Assembly (NCBI GenBank): GCA_963807235.1 | Contig: CAWEBF010000019.1 | Coordinates: 1 to 64,000 of the forward strand | Direction of reading: 5' to 3' | Length of the DNA stretch: 64,000 nt | Origin: CAWEBF01 sp963807235 | GTDB lineage: Bacteria; Acidobacteriota; Vicinamibacteria; Vicinamibacterales; UBA2999 | Part shown: one piece after another, positions 1 to 8,520 of the stretch | Position numbering within the stretch: the stretch's first letter is position 1 | Layout of the letters: each line of letters opens with the position of its first letter | Translations under genes and position numbers: made by a program | Notes under the pieces: model-generated | The model's input: only the letters and a program-made list of their open reading frames with translations | The model's database searches: none | What the model was told of the DNA's origin: nothing

Positions 1-624
1 CTCGTCGTCCGGATTGAACACATAACCAGTCAGGTCCAATTTCTTGAAGGAGAAGCCCGCGAGCAGGCCGCGCTGGATGTCGCGGTCGGTCTGGTATACG
101 CGCGTCCGCTGCGTCACCAGGCCGAACCGGAACCACTCGACGGGGGCCAGTGTCAGCTCCGACCAGTTGTAGAAGAAACTGTCCGAGGAACTCCCCGTGT
201 CGAAGACGTACTCGCCCTCGCTGTAGAACTCCAGCTTCCGCCAACTCAGCGAGCCTTTGTAGCCCGGCGCGATGCCGCTGGTGTCGCCAAACACGCCGCC
301 GATCATCGGCGTGACCTCCCACGCCAGGTTTTCGCCGCCGCTGAAGTTGTAGCCGACCCACGCCGAGCCCGTGTCGAGCGCTTCGTAGTTGTAGCGGGCT
401 TCAAGGTGCAGCCAGCCGCGGTCCGCCGTGAACGTGGGTTGCACGTAGTTGCTGTCGTCGGGCACCACATACGTGTAGGCGGAAGCGGAAAAGGACCATG
501 CCTCTTCGTCCGCTTCGGGCGGCGTGTTCGTCGCCTCGGCGACAGGCACGTTCGTCGGGGCCTGGGCGAAGACCGCGTCGTCCTTGAGTGCGAACGCCAT
601 CAACAGGCAGGCCAGCAGTCGCAC
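1..624 (-). CDS. Outer-membrane beta-barrel protein, 3' end cut by window edge
   Basis: An open frame on the minus strand runs off the left edge. The GTG at 624 gives MRLLACLLMAFALKDDAVFA, a plausible signal peptide. The mature part alternates short polar and hydrophobic stretches with many Tyr, Trp, Phe and Gly residues, for example AWSFSASAYTYVVPDDSNY and GWLHLEARYNYEALDTG, as expected of porin-like beta strands. The start lies 4 bp after the stop of the VIT1/CCC1-like gene, so it is probably the last gene of the PPK2-antiporter group. The family is not recognised. No function is assigned beyond outer-membrane location, which is inferred from composition. Confidence 0.6.
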   Translation of the reverse strand, partial: MRLLACLLMAFALKDDAVFAQAPTNVPVAEATNTPPEADEEAWSFSASAYTYVVPDDSNYVQPTFTADRGWLHLEARYNYEALDTGSAWVGYNFSGGENLAWEVTPMIGGVFGDTSGIAPGYKGSLSWRKLEFYSEGEYVFDTGSSSDSFFYNWSELTLAPVEWFRFGLVTQRTRVYQTDRDIQRGLLAGFSFKKLDLTGYVFNPDDE

Positions 625-628
625 TCGT

Positions 629-1276
629 CTATCCCCCCAGGGCGATGGTCATGCCTACCAGAATCGCTCCGAGAACCACCATCCCAATACCCACAAGCCA
701 CGGGTGATACCCGGTCAGTTGTCCGAAGGCGTAGCCGGTCAGAAACAACATCACGATGGCGATCGCATTCGACACACGCAGGGCCGGTCCGACGCTCTGG
801 ATGAACAGGAACGGGATCACCACCGGAAACGTAGAGAGGAACACCAAGAAGAACACACCGATCGAACCGAGCCAGTCGTCCTTGCTCAGGCGCGCGCGTG
901 CCGGCGGCTCGGGCAGTTGTATCAGCCGTCCGCGCATCGTTTCCAGTTCCGCCGGCTCCAGGATCGACGCGACCACCGCCGGCAATGCGCCGGCGATGAG
1001 GCGCTGAGCCTGTTGCGGATCGGCGGCCTGACGCACGGCCTGGAACGTCATGAGGCCCCGGCCTTTGTCGGCCAAACCGCCCATCAGAAACAGCATCGCA
1101 TCGATGATGCCCCAGGCCACGTTGCACCCGAGCGCGCCGATGAGCATCATGCGAACGTCGTCGCGGCCGGACTCGGCGACGCTGAGTGAGCCGGTGAACG
1201 TGAGAACCATGATCAGTCCGAAGAGGACTTCGGAGACGCGATCAATCGGGTCCAGGACCCGCTGGGAGGATTCCAT
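629..1276 (-). CDS. VIT1/CCC1-like membrane protein
   Basis: The 215-residue protein begins MESSQRVLDPIDRVSEVLFG and has about five hydrophobic segments: two near residues 15-70 and three in the last 80 residues. The hydrophilic middle contains the ADPQQAQRLIAGALPAVVA and LEPAELETMRGRL stretches seen in bacterial relatives of the VIT1/CCC1 iron and manganese transporters. Several acidic metal-binding residues of the vacuolar proteins are not obvious, so substrate and even transport activity are uncertain. Its ATG overlaps or abuts the antiporter stop, and it sits between a Ca2+/H+ antiporter and an outer-membrane protein. This suggests a co-transcribed ion-homeostasis group. Confidence 0.55.
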   Translation of the reverse strand: MESSQRVLDPIDRVSEVLFGLIMVLTFTGSLSVAESGRDDVRMMLIGALGCNVAWGIIDAMLFLMGGLADKGRGLMTFQAVRQAADPQQAQRLIAGALPAVVASILEPAELETMRGRLIQLPEPPARARLSKDDWLGSIGVFFLVFLSTFPVVIPFLFIQSVGPALRVSNAIAIVMLFLTGYAFGQLTGYHPWLVGIGMVVLGAILVGMTIALGG

Positions 1277-1277
1277 G

Positions 1278-2371
1278 TCATGCCACCCGGGGTGGCAGCA
1301 GGTACAGCGTCATCGCGAAGATCGCATAGACCATCAGCAGCAGGACCCCCACGAACCACGCGGAGCGCCCGCCGTTGGTCACCATCGAGGCGGTCATGGT
1401 GGCGATCAACATCATCACCACGGCACTGGGCCAGAACTGCAGGTCCATCGGCATCGGGCCGATGACATAGCTCACGAGCACCAGCACCGGCGCGACGAAG
1501 AGCGCGATTTGGGACGCGCTGCCCATCGCGATGCCCACGCTCAAGTCCAACCGATTCTTGAGTGCGCCAGAAAACGCCGAGGCCATTTCCGCCGCGCCGC
1601 CGACCAGCGCCACGACGATGAACCCCACGAACGCCGGGCTCATCCCGAACGTCTCCGCCGCCTTCTGCACCGACTCGACAAACACCTCGCTCACCAGCGC
1701 CACCAGCACCGTGACGCCGGCCAGCGTGGCCAGGGCCAGCCCATCGGCCACGGCGCATGGCCGGCCTCCCCGGAGTCCGCGCTGGCGAACAGTTCGCGGT
1801 GCGTCTTCAGGGAATACAACATGCTCAACCCGTAGGCGATGATGAGGAGGACGGACAGACCCAGGCTCAGCTCCTCGATGAACGCAGCCCCCGCTACGGA
1901 GTCGGCTTGGGACACGACCGACGGAATCAACAGGGCGACCGTCGCCAGGAACAGCAGGCTCGCCTGCATGCGGGCGCTGATGCGGTTGTATTCCTGGGTG
2001 TGATACTTGAGTCCGCCGAGGAGAAGGGACGCGCCCAGCATGAACAACGTGTTGGTGACGATCGCGCCTGCAAGGGACGCCTTCACCAGCACATATTGCC
2101 CGGCGCTCAAGGCGGTGAGCGCAATGACCAGTTCCGTCAGATTCCCTAGCGTGGCATTGAGCAGGCCACCGACCGCATCCCCCGTCTTGGCCGCCACGGA
2201 TTCGGTGGCGTGGCTGAGCAGGGCGGCCAGCGGCACGATGGCCAGCACGGACAGGACGAACAGGAGCGTGTGCGCATCGTGCCTGAACTGCTGGGCCGCG
2301 AACACCGCCGGCACGAAGACCAGCAGCCACAGCAGCTTGTTGTGCTGAATCTCCTCGAGCAGCGGCTTCAT
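1278..2371 (-). CDS. cax: Calcium/proton antiporter (CaCA family), one frameshift
   Basis: The N-terminal half (1755-2371) starts MKPLLEEIQHNK and contains the CaCA alpha-repeat GGLLNATLGNLTELVIA. The C-terminal half (1278 to about 1755) is in another frame and contains the second repeat, GFIVVALVGGAAEMASAF, with the conserved acidic residue. Joining them near 1755, in a G/C-rich run, gives a normal-length antiporter of about 363 residues with some 11 membrane segments. Family members exchange cytoplasmic Ca2+ for H+ across the inner membrane. The stop touches the start of the VIT1/CCC1-like gene. The break is most simply a base-call indel, because both sides keep family sequence. Confidence 0.85.
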
Positions 2372-2376
2372 GTGTC

Positions 2377-3151
2377 TCAGTAGCGCTCCCGCACGAACCG
2401 TCGCCGCGCGATCGACTTGGCGTCGTTGTACGCGCCCTTCGTCGATCGCTCTGGAAGCTCCACCTTCTCCTGAGGCAGCTTCTTGTGGGGAATCAGCGAG
2501 AGCAGGTGGGCGATCGTGTTGAGGCGCGCTGTCCGTTTGTCATCCGACCGCACGATGTACCAGGGGGCGACGGCGGTGTCGGTCTTCTTCAGCATCATGT
2601 CGCGCGCACGCGAATAGTCGTACCAACGCTCCCGGGACGGCAGGTCCATCGGGCTCAGCTTCCACTGCCGCATCGGATCGCTGATGCGGGCTTCGAATCG
2701 GCGCTTCTGTTCGTCGTCGCTCACTTCCATCCAGAGCTTGATGATGGTCGTCCCACCCTCAACGATGAACTTCTCGATCTGGGGGCACACCTTCAGAAAA
2801 CGTCGGTGCTGCTTGTCCGTGCAAAAGCCCATCACGTACTCGACGCCGGCGCGGTTGTACCAGCTGCGATCGAAAATGACGACCTCGCCAGCTGCCGGAA
2901 AGTGCTGCATGTACCGCTGCATGTAGGCCTGGCGTCTTCTCGCGGTCGGAAGGGGCCGGCAAGGCAACGACCCTGAAGACCCGGGGGCTGAGACGCTCGG
3001 TAAGGGCGCGGATCGTGCCCCCCTTGCCGGCGCCGTCACGTCCCTCGAACACGACGACGACCCGCAGGCCCTTCTCCTTGACCCACCGCTGCAGATGGGC
3101 CAACCGCACCTGCAGTTTGTTGAGCTCCTTTTCGTACTTTTCTCGTTTCAT
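2377..3151 (-). CDS. ppk2: Polyphosphate kinase 2 family protein, one frameshift
   Basis: Starting from ATG 3151 (MKREKYEKELNK), the protein shows the PPK2 Walker A segment VVVFEGRDGAGKGGTI near residues 40-55. After a frame change near 2940 it shows the Walker B/lid segment VVIFDRSWYNRAGVEYVMGF and the PPK2 core (DPMRQWKLSPMDLPSRERWYDY). The length, about 257 residues, fits a one-domain PPK2. PPK2 enzymes transfer phosphate between polyphosphate and nucleotides; whether GDP or ADP is preferred cannot be told here. It lies 5 bp upstream of the Ca2+/H+ antiporter on the same strand, so co-expression is likely. The frameshift falls between two conserved blocks. Confidence 0.88.
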
Positions 3152-3466
3152 CGGTCGCCAGCACTCTCCGGCGGTCGTCCCGCCATTCCGCCATTCCGCG
3201 GTGCGAGGAGATCCGCCCAACTGCAGCCATAGCAAGACCTGTGCGCGACACGATGGGCCAGAAGATCACAAGAAACTCCGTTTCCTGGAGCAGACCGTTA
3301 AGGAACCAGGCGTGGCCCTCCCCCGGCATTGCGGAGGCGGTCCGGCATGTCGGAGAACGATGGGCGGCGTTTCGAGGTGTGTCATGCCCCCATTGAATCC
3401 AGACTCCTTGGCCGTGGGCCAGGCCCAGGTCGTGGCACGCGCCGTGCACCCCGGCGCCTTACCGTC
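3152..3466. promoter_or_regulatory. Divergent intergenic region between ppk2 and sulP
   Basis: These 315 bp separate the starts of two divergent genes and should carry promoters in both directions. I see a short direct repeat (GCCATTCC twice, 3181-3197) but no convincing -35/-10 pair, operator or riboswitch. The open frame covering much of it on the plus strand is low-complexity Arg/Gly-rich and is not credible as coding. Confidence 0.35.
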
Positions 3467-5125
3467 ATGAAGATGCTCGACTGGCTCGTTGGTTACCGGA
3501 AGGATTGGCTGCGGCCGGACATCATCGCCGGCCTCATCGCGGCGGCGGTGGTCATTCCGAAGGCCATGGCATACGCCACGGTGGCGGGCCTGCCGGTCCA
3601 GGCCGGGCTCTACACCGCGTTGGTGCCGGCGGTGATTTACGCGGTGCTCGGCAGCTCGCGCGTGCTGAGCGTGAGCACCACGACGACGATCGCGATCCTC
3701 ACGGGGGCCAACCTTGCGTTGGTCGTTCCCGACGGCGATCCCGCTTTGCTCCTGCGGGCCTCGGCGACCCTGGCTGTGATGGTCGGTGTTCTGCTCGCGC
3801 TGGCATCGGTCCTGCGCTTCGGTTTTCTGGCCACCTTCATCTCCGAGCCCGTGCTGTCCGGCTTCAAGGCCGGCATCGGCGTGGTGATCGTGCTCGATCA
3901 GGTGCCGAAGCTGCTCGGCCTGCATTTCCCGAAGGGCACGTTCCTGCAGAATCTGCTCTCGCTGGTGCGGAGCCTGCCCGAGACGTCCACCGCGACGCTT
4001 GCGGTGGGTCTCGTGACGTTCGCATTGCTGCTGGCTTTGAAACGGTTCGTTCCGCGCGTGCCCGCGCCGCTGGTGGCGGTGGCTGCCGGCATCGCCGCCA
4101 TGGCGCTGCTCGGGCTCCAGGCCGACGGCGTGGAGACCGTGGGCGAGATCCCGCGTGGTCTGCCCGCGCTTACGCTTCCCGACTTTGCGTTCCTCGGACA
4201 GCTGTGGCCCGGCGCCCTGGGCATTACGCTCATGAGCTTCACGGAGACCGTCGCTGTGGCGCGAGCGTTTGCGCAGAGCGGGGAACCGGAATTGCGGCCG
4301 AACCAGGAGCTGTTGGCCACGGGTATTGCGACGGCGGGCGGGGCATTACTGGGCGGCATGTCGGCCGGCGGTGGCGCGTCCCAGACGAGCGTGAACCGCC
4401 TGGCCGGCGCGCGCAGCCAACTGGCGGGCCTGGTCACGGGCGGGGTGACTCTCCTGACCCTGCTGGTCCTTGCGCCGCTGATCAGCCTGATGCCGCAGGC
4501 GACGCTGGCGGCGGTGGTGATCGTGTACTCCGTCGGGCTGATTCAACTGCCGGAGTTCCGGGCGATCCTGGCCGTCCGGCGCATGGAGTTCATCTGGGCG
4601 GTCGTCGCCTTCGCCGGAGTCATACTCCTCGGTACTCTCCAGGGCATCCTCGTCGCCATCATCATCTCCCTGGTGTCTCTCGCGCAGCAGGTGGCCGACC
4701 CGCCGGTGTACCGGCTGGGCCGCAAGCGGGGTACGAATGTGTTTCGTCCACTCTCGGCAGAGAACCCTGACGACGAGATCTTTGACGGCCTCTTGATCCT
4801 GCGCCCCGTGGGCCGGCTGTTCTTCGCCAATGGCCAGCGGGTGGCGGAGAAGTTCCGGTTGCTGATCGAGCAGGCTCAGCCCCGGGTCGTCGTGCTGGAC
4901 TTGAGCGCCGTGTTCGACGTGGAGTACACCGTTCTCAAGATGCTGGCGGAGGGCGAGGCACGCGCGAAAGAGCGCGGCATCTCGGTGTGGCTCGTGGGCC
5001 TTACCCCGGAGGTGCTGACAGCCGTGCGGCGCTCGCCATTCGGCCAGGCCGTTGGACAGGATCGGATGTTCTTCAACCTGGACGATGCGGTGGCCACGCA
5101 CCAGGCCACCGCTTCTACGTCATGA
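3467..5125 (+). CDS. SulP family anion transporter with STAS domain
   Basis: The 552-residue protein begins MKMLDWLVGYRKDWLRPDII. The SulP signature follows at residues 22-60 (GLIAAAVVIPKAMAYATVAG, then GLYTALVPAVIYAVLGSS). About 10-12 hydrophobic segments precede a cytoplasmic STAS domain at about residues 445-545 (RVVVLDLSAVFDVEYTVLKM). SulP proteins carry sulfate, bicarbonate or other anions, some with proton or Na+ coupling; the substrate here is unknown. The chosen start leaves out an Arg/Gly-rich upstream extension that does not resemble the family. The stop overlaps the stop of the convergent AspT-like gene by 11 bp. Confidence 0.9.
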   Translation: MKMLDWLVGYRKDWLRPDIIAGLIAAAVVIPKAMAYATVAGLPVQAGLYTALVPAVIYAVLGSSRVLSVSTTTTIAILTGANLALVVPDGDPALLLRASATLAVMVGVLLALASVLRFGFLATFISEPVLSGFKAGIGVVIVLDQVPKLLGLHFPKGTFLQNLLSLVRSLPETSTATLAVGLVTFALLLALKRFVPRVPAPLVAVAAGIAAMALLGLQADGVETVGEIPRGLPALTLPDFAFLGQLWPGALGITLMSFTETVAVARAFAQSGEPELRPNQELLATGIATAGGALLGGMSAGGGASQTSVNRLAGARSQLAGLVTGGVTLLTLLVLAPLISLMPQATLAAVVIVYSVGLIQLPEFRAILAVRRMEFIWAVVAFAGVILLGTLQGILVAIIISLVSLAQQVADPPVYRLGRKRGTNVFRPLSAENPDDEIFDGLLILRPVGRLFFANGQRVAEKFRLLIEQAQPRVVVLDLSAVFDVEYTVLKMLAEGEARAKERGISVWLVGLTPEVLTAVRRSPFGQAVGQDRMFFNLDDAVATHQATASTS

Positions 5126-6797
5126 GGACGACGATGACCGGGCCCCAGGCGGTCAGAAGGATGTTCCCGATCGCGTAGGGCACGGTGTAACCCAGGACCG
5201 GAAGTTTGCTTTGTGATTCGTCCTGGATCGCTCGCAGCGCTGCGGTGATCGTTCCCGCCCCTGCGCAGGCGCCCAACAGGATGACGGGGTTCATCCTCAG
5301 GATGTGGTATCCGAACAGCAGCGACACCATGTGCGGCACGATCGACACAATCAACCCCACGACCAGCAGGCTCGGCCCTGTCTCCCGAAGGCCGGCCACG
5401 AATGTCGGGCCCGCGGTCAATCCGACGATACCGATGAACACCGCAAGGCCCACGGTGTCGAAGATCCAGAGGGCCGGTTCAGGAATCCTGCCGAACGTCG
5501 GATACACCGAGCGCAGCCAGCCGAAGACCAGGCCCATGATAAGCGCTCCGCCACTCGTGGTAAGCGTGAGGGGAACGCCTCCAACATTGAGCGTCAACAG
5601 CCCAAGGAGACCGCCGACAACAATACCCAGGCCGAGGAACACGACGTCCGATTCACTGGATGGACGCTCGATGTAACCGACCTCGCGTCCGACGCGCTCC
5701 ACGTCCCGCTGCGCACCGGCCACGCGCAGTAGGTCCCCACGATTGATGATCGTCTCGGCAGCGAAGGGAATTTCCTCTCCACCGCGGATCAACTTGGCGA
5801 GGACGACGCCTCGTCCGTGTCGTTGGGCCAGAACGGAGAGCGGTTGCTCCGTCGCATCTTTCTTCGTCACCACCACGTCGAGCGTCGCCATCGGAAACTC
5901 GAGAAGCGCCTGGTCCTCGACTTCCTCCCCAAGCGGCAGGCTTCCACTGAGCAGCACACTGCGCCGCGCCGCGATGGCAATGACGTCCCCCGATTGCAGC
6001 ACGGTCTCCGGCGGGGCATCAAGCAGCTCGGCACCACGCCTGATGCGTTCCACGAAGATGCGCTGGGGGCTCGCGGAGCGCTCGAGATCCGCCACGGTCC
6101 GGCCCGCCGCGGCGGCGGCCAGCCGGTACGCACGAATGCTCCATTCCTTGTACGCCAGGTGAACGTCCTGATCCAGGCCCGGGCCTGCCGACGACATCAG
6201 CGCCGCCAATTTCCGGCTCTCCGCCTTCATGTCGACTCGTAGCAAGCGTGGAGCCGCGGCCGACAGAAACCAGACGACGAACCCGGTGCCCACCAGGTAG
6301 CTGACCGCATAGGCCACGGGAATGTTGTTCTTCAGTCTCTCCTTCTCGGCCTCTGGTAGATCGAGCTGGTCGATCGTGTCGCTTGCGGTGCCAATGACGG
6401 TCGATTCGGTGAACGCCCCGGCCATGAGGCCGGCGGCCGTCCCGACGTCGTAGTCCATCAGCTTCGCCGCCCCGAGCGTCGTCAGCAGACTCGTCACGCA
6501 GAGCACGACCGTCAACGCGACCTGGGGAAGCGCATTCCTCCCCAGGCCGCGAAAGAACTGCGGTCCGACCTTGTAGCCGGTCGCGAACAGGAAGAGCGAG
6601 AAGAAGACCGCCTTGACCGTCGGATCGACCTTGATGGCGAGTTGTCCGATGAGCACGCCCGCGATCAGCGTGCCCAGGACGTTCCCGACCTTGAATGAGC
6701 CGATTCGAATCCGGCCGATCACGAAACCGACGGCGAGTGTCAGAAACACCGCCAGTTCCGGGTGGCTGCGAAGAGCGTTCAGCAGCTCACTCATCAC
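5115..6797 (-). CDS. AspT-like aspartate/alanine exchanger family transporter
   Basis: The intact 560-residue protein has the AspT/YidE/YbjL layout. A first membrane half (residues 1-190, VFLTLAVGFVIGRIRIGSFK, GATFKVGPQF-like turn) is followed by two RCK_C (TrkA-C) domains at about 205-375 and a second membrane half. The second half holds the signature GACAGAGTITAALRAIQDES followed by VLGYTVPYAIGNILLTAWG. AspT catalyses electrogenic exchange of aspartate for alanine. This copy differs clearly from the other AspT at 8521-10203, so its substrate pair may differ. It follows aspD by 33 bp on the same strand and is likely co-transcribed with it. Confidence 0.85.
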   Translation of the reverse strand: MMSELLNALRSHPELAVFLTLAVGFVIGRIRIGSFKVGNVLGTLIAGVLIGQLAIKVDPTVKAVFFSLFLFATGYKVGPQFFRGLGRNALPQVALTVVLCVTSLLTTLGAAKLMDYDVGTAAGLMAGAFTESTVIGTASDTIDQLDLPEAEKERLKNNIPVAYAVSYLVGTGFVVWFLSAAAPRLLRVDMKAESRKLAALMSSAGPGLDQDVHLAYKEWSIRAYRLAAAAAGRTVADLERSASPQRIFVERIRRGAELLDAPPETVLQSGDVIAIAARRSVLLSGSLPLGEEVEDQALLEFPMATLDVVVTKKDATEQPLSVLAQRHGRGVVLAKLIRGGEEIPFAAETIINRGDLLRVAGAQRDVERVGREVGYIERPSSESDVVFLGLGIVVGGLLGLLTLNVGGVPLTLTTSGGALIMGLVFGWLRSVYPTFGRIPEPALWIFDTVGLAVFIGIVGLTAGPTFVAGLRETGPSLLVVGLIVSIVPHMVSLLFGYHILRMNPVILLGACAGAGTITAALRAIQDESQSKLPVLGYTVPYAIGNILLTAWGPVIVVLMT

Positions 6798-6829
6798 GCC
6801 CCTGCACTCGCGAGCGATGGACAGTCGCG

Positions 6830-8482
6830 CTATTTCGCAACTGGCACCTTGCTGGATGCGGCCGGCTTGCCGCCGGTTGTCTTGGCTGCCTCAAAGGCCT
6901 GCCGGTACCCGCGCGCAATCGCGCGCAACGCCCGGCCGATGTCGTCATAGACGTGATCGTTCAGGTTCGCGAACGAGATGCGCACCGACCAGTCCGGGGC
7001 GGCAAAACCGCTGCCGTTGAGCAGCACGATGCCGTGGTCCTCGGCCAGCCGGAACACGATGTCGAGGGGATGCACGTTCGCCTTCATCCAATCGACCGCA
7101 TCCTCGCCGATGTTCTTGCGGGCAAAGAACTCGAAATCGATCAGGCCGTAGTAGTAGTCGAAGTGCTCGTTCGGGCCGACTTCGATGCCCAGCCCCTCGA
7201 GCGTCGCCTCGACCCGCTTCTTGACGATGCCGATGCAGGCTTTCTGATAGTCCTTCTTTTCGTCCATCAGCTCGTACAGCGAGAACATCGACATCATCAC
7301 CTGCTGTGGCAGCGACAGGCCCGCCGTGTGGTTCAGGCCCACGTCGCGGCTGTCGGCCACGATGCGGTCGATGAATGCCAGCTTGCGCGGCTCGAGCGTG
7401 AGCCCGCCGTAGCGCTTGTCGAGCAGCTTCTTGATCGGCTCGGGATGCCTGGCGATCATGTCGTCGAAGATGTTGTCCTCGTGGACCGCGATCGTCCCGA
7501 GGCGCCAGCCGGTACAGCCGAAATACTTGCTGTACGAGTAGACGCCGATGGTGTTCTTCGGGTACGCCCCCATCAGCGAACGGAAGCCCGGTACGAAGGT
7601 GCCGTAGACGTCGTCGGTCAGCAGGATGAGATCGGGCCGCTTCTCGAGGATTTTCCCGATCTTCTTGATCGTCTCGGGTGACACCGCCACGGCATACGGG
7701 TTGCCCGGGTTGACGATGAAGAACGCCTTGATCTTCGGGTCGAGGAGCTTCTCGAGCTCTTCATCCGGGTACTGAAACCGGTTCTCCTGTTTCGCGTGCA
7801 CCTCGACGAAGTGGAGGTCGTAATCCTCCAGGTGCGCCATCTCGATGTACGGCGTGAAGATCGGCACCCCGAGCGCGATGGTGTCGCCCTGGTTGAGGAT
7901 GCGGTTGCTCTTCAACGACTTGAAGATGTAGCACATGGCGGCGGTGCCGCCCTCGACCGCGTAGAGCTTGAACGTGCCCTTCGGCCGCGGGTTTCCGCAC
8001 ATCGCCCACTGCAGGTACTCGCGGACGATCTGTTCGTTGTGCACCAGCATCCGGTCCGGCACCGGATAGTGGTCGCCGATGATGGAATCCACCAGCTCGT
8101 GGACGAACTTGTCGGGGTCGAAGCCGAACTTCTTCACCGTCCAGGGCACCATCCTCTGCAAGAAGGGCGCGCCCGGCATGTCGGCGTGCTTGGTGAGCCA
8201 GGCCTCGAGCCGACCCGCGATGCCCGCCGCCTTGGGCATGCCGCCGACGCCGGGCGGCAGGTCGAGCACGCGCTTGCTCTCCGTGATCGCGAACTGCCCG
8301 AGCAGGAAGTACCCCTCGCGCGGCTCGGTCGCGACCCAGTTCGGATTGCCGCGACCGGCATTGAGGTACGAGATCGACGATTCCTCCGCGGTCTTCGCCG
8401 CCACCTTCTGAAGGAAGTCCTTGATCTCGAACGGGCCCAGCTTCTCGTACTGTTCGTACTTTGTGACCGCCACAGCTTCCAT
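6830..8482 (-). CDS. aspD: Aspartate 4-decarboxylase (aspartate aminotransferase fold)
   Basis: The 550-residue protein starts at ATG 8482 behind a strong AAAGGAGAACACC ribosome site; the longer open frame upstream is rejected. It matches AspD along its length: SYLNAGRGNPNW near the N terminus, FIVNPGNPYAVAVSPE, and the PLP-lysine region YSYSKYFGCTGWRLG with Lys at about residue 319. The C terminus has the WSVRISFANLND substrate Arg region. AspD converts L-aspartate to L-alanine and CO2, consuming a cytoplasmic proton, and is a large multimer. Its place between two AspT-type exchangers is the classical AspD-AspT arrangement and strongly supports a proton-motive decarboxylation cycle. The gene has no frameshift. 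Confidence 0.93.
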   Translation of the reverse strand: MEAVAVTKYEQYEKLGPFEIKDFLQKVAAKTAEESSISYLNAGRGNPNWVATEPREGYFLLGQFAITESKRVLDLPPGVGGMPKAAGIAGRLEAWLTKHADMPGAPFLQRMVPWTVKKFGFDPDKFVHELVDSIIGDHYPVPDRMLVHNEQIVREYLQWAMCGNPRPKGTFKLYAVEGGTAAMCYIFKSLKSNRILNQGDTIALGVPIFTPYIEMAHLEDYDLHFVEVHAKQENRFQYPDEELEKLLDPKIKAFFIVNPGNPYAVAVSPETIKKIGKILEKRPDLILLTDDVYGTFVPGFRSLMGAYPKNTIGVYSYSKYFGCTGWRLGTIAVHEDNIFDDMIARHPEPIKKLLDKRYGGLTLEPRKLAFIDRIVADSRDVGLNHTAGLSLPQQVMMSMFSLYELMDEKKDYQKACIGIVKKRVEATLEGLGIEVGPNEHFDYYYGLIDFEFFARKNIGEDAVDWMKANVHPLDIVFRLAEDHGIVLLNGSGFAAPDWSVRISFANLNDHVYDDIGRALRAIARGYRQAFEAAKTTGGKPAASSKVPVAK

Positions 8483-8520
8483 GGTGTTCTCCTTTACTAC
8501 CGAGACGACCGAGCCAGCCT

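Noticed and set aside
1700..1800. Programmed ribosomal frameshift in the Ca2+/H+ antiporter
   Set aside because: No slippery heptamer or pseudoknot is evident, and similar breaks occur in many unrelated genes of the window.
3329..3466. An upstream extension of the SulP gene adding 46 residues
   Set aside because: The extension is Arg/Gly-rich and unlike SulP N termini; ATG 3467 gives the family start MKMLDWLVGYRKDW.
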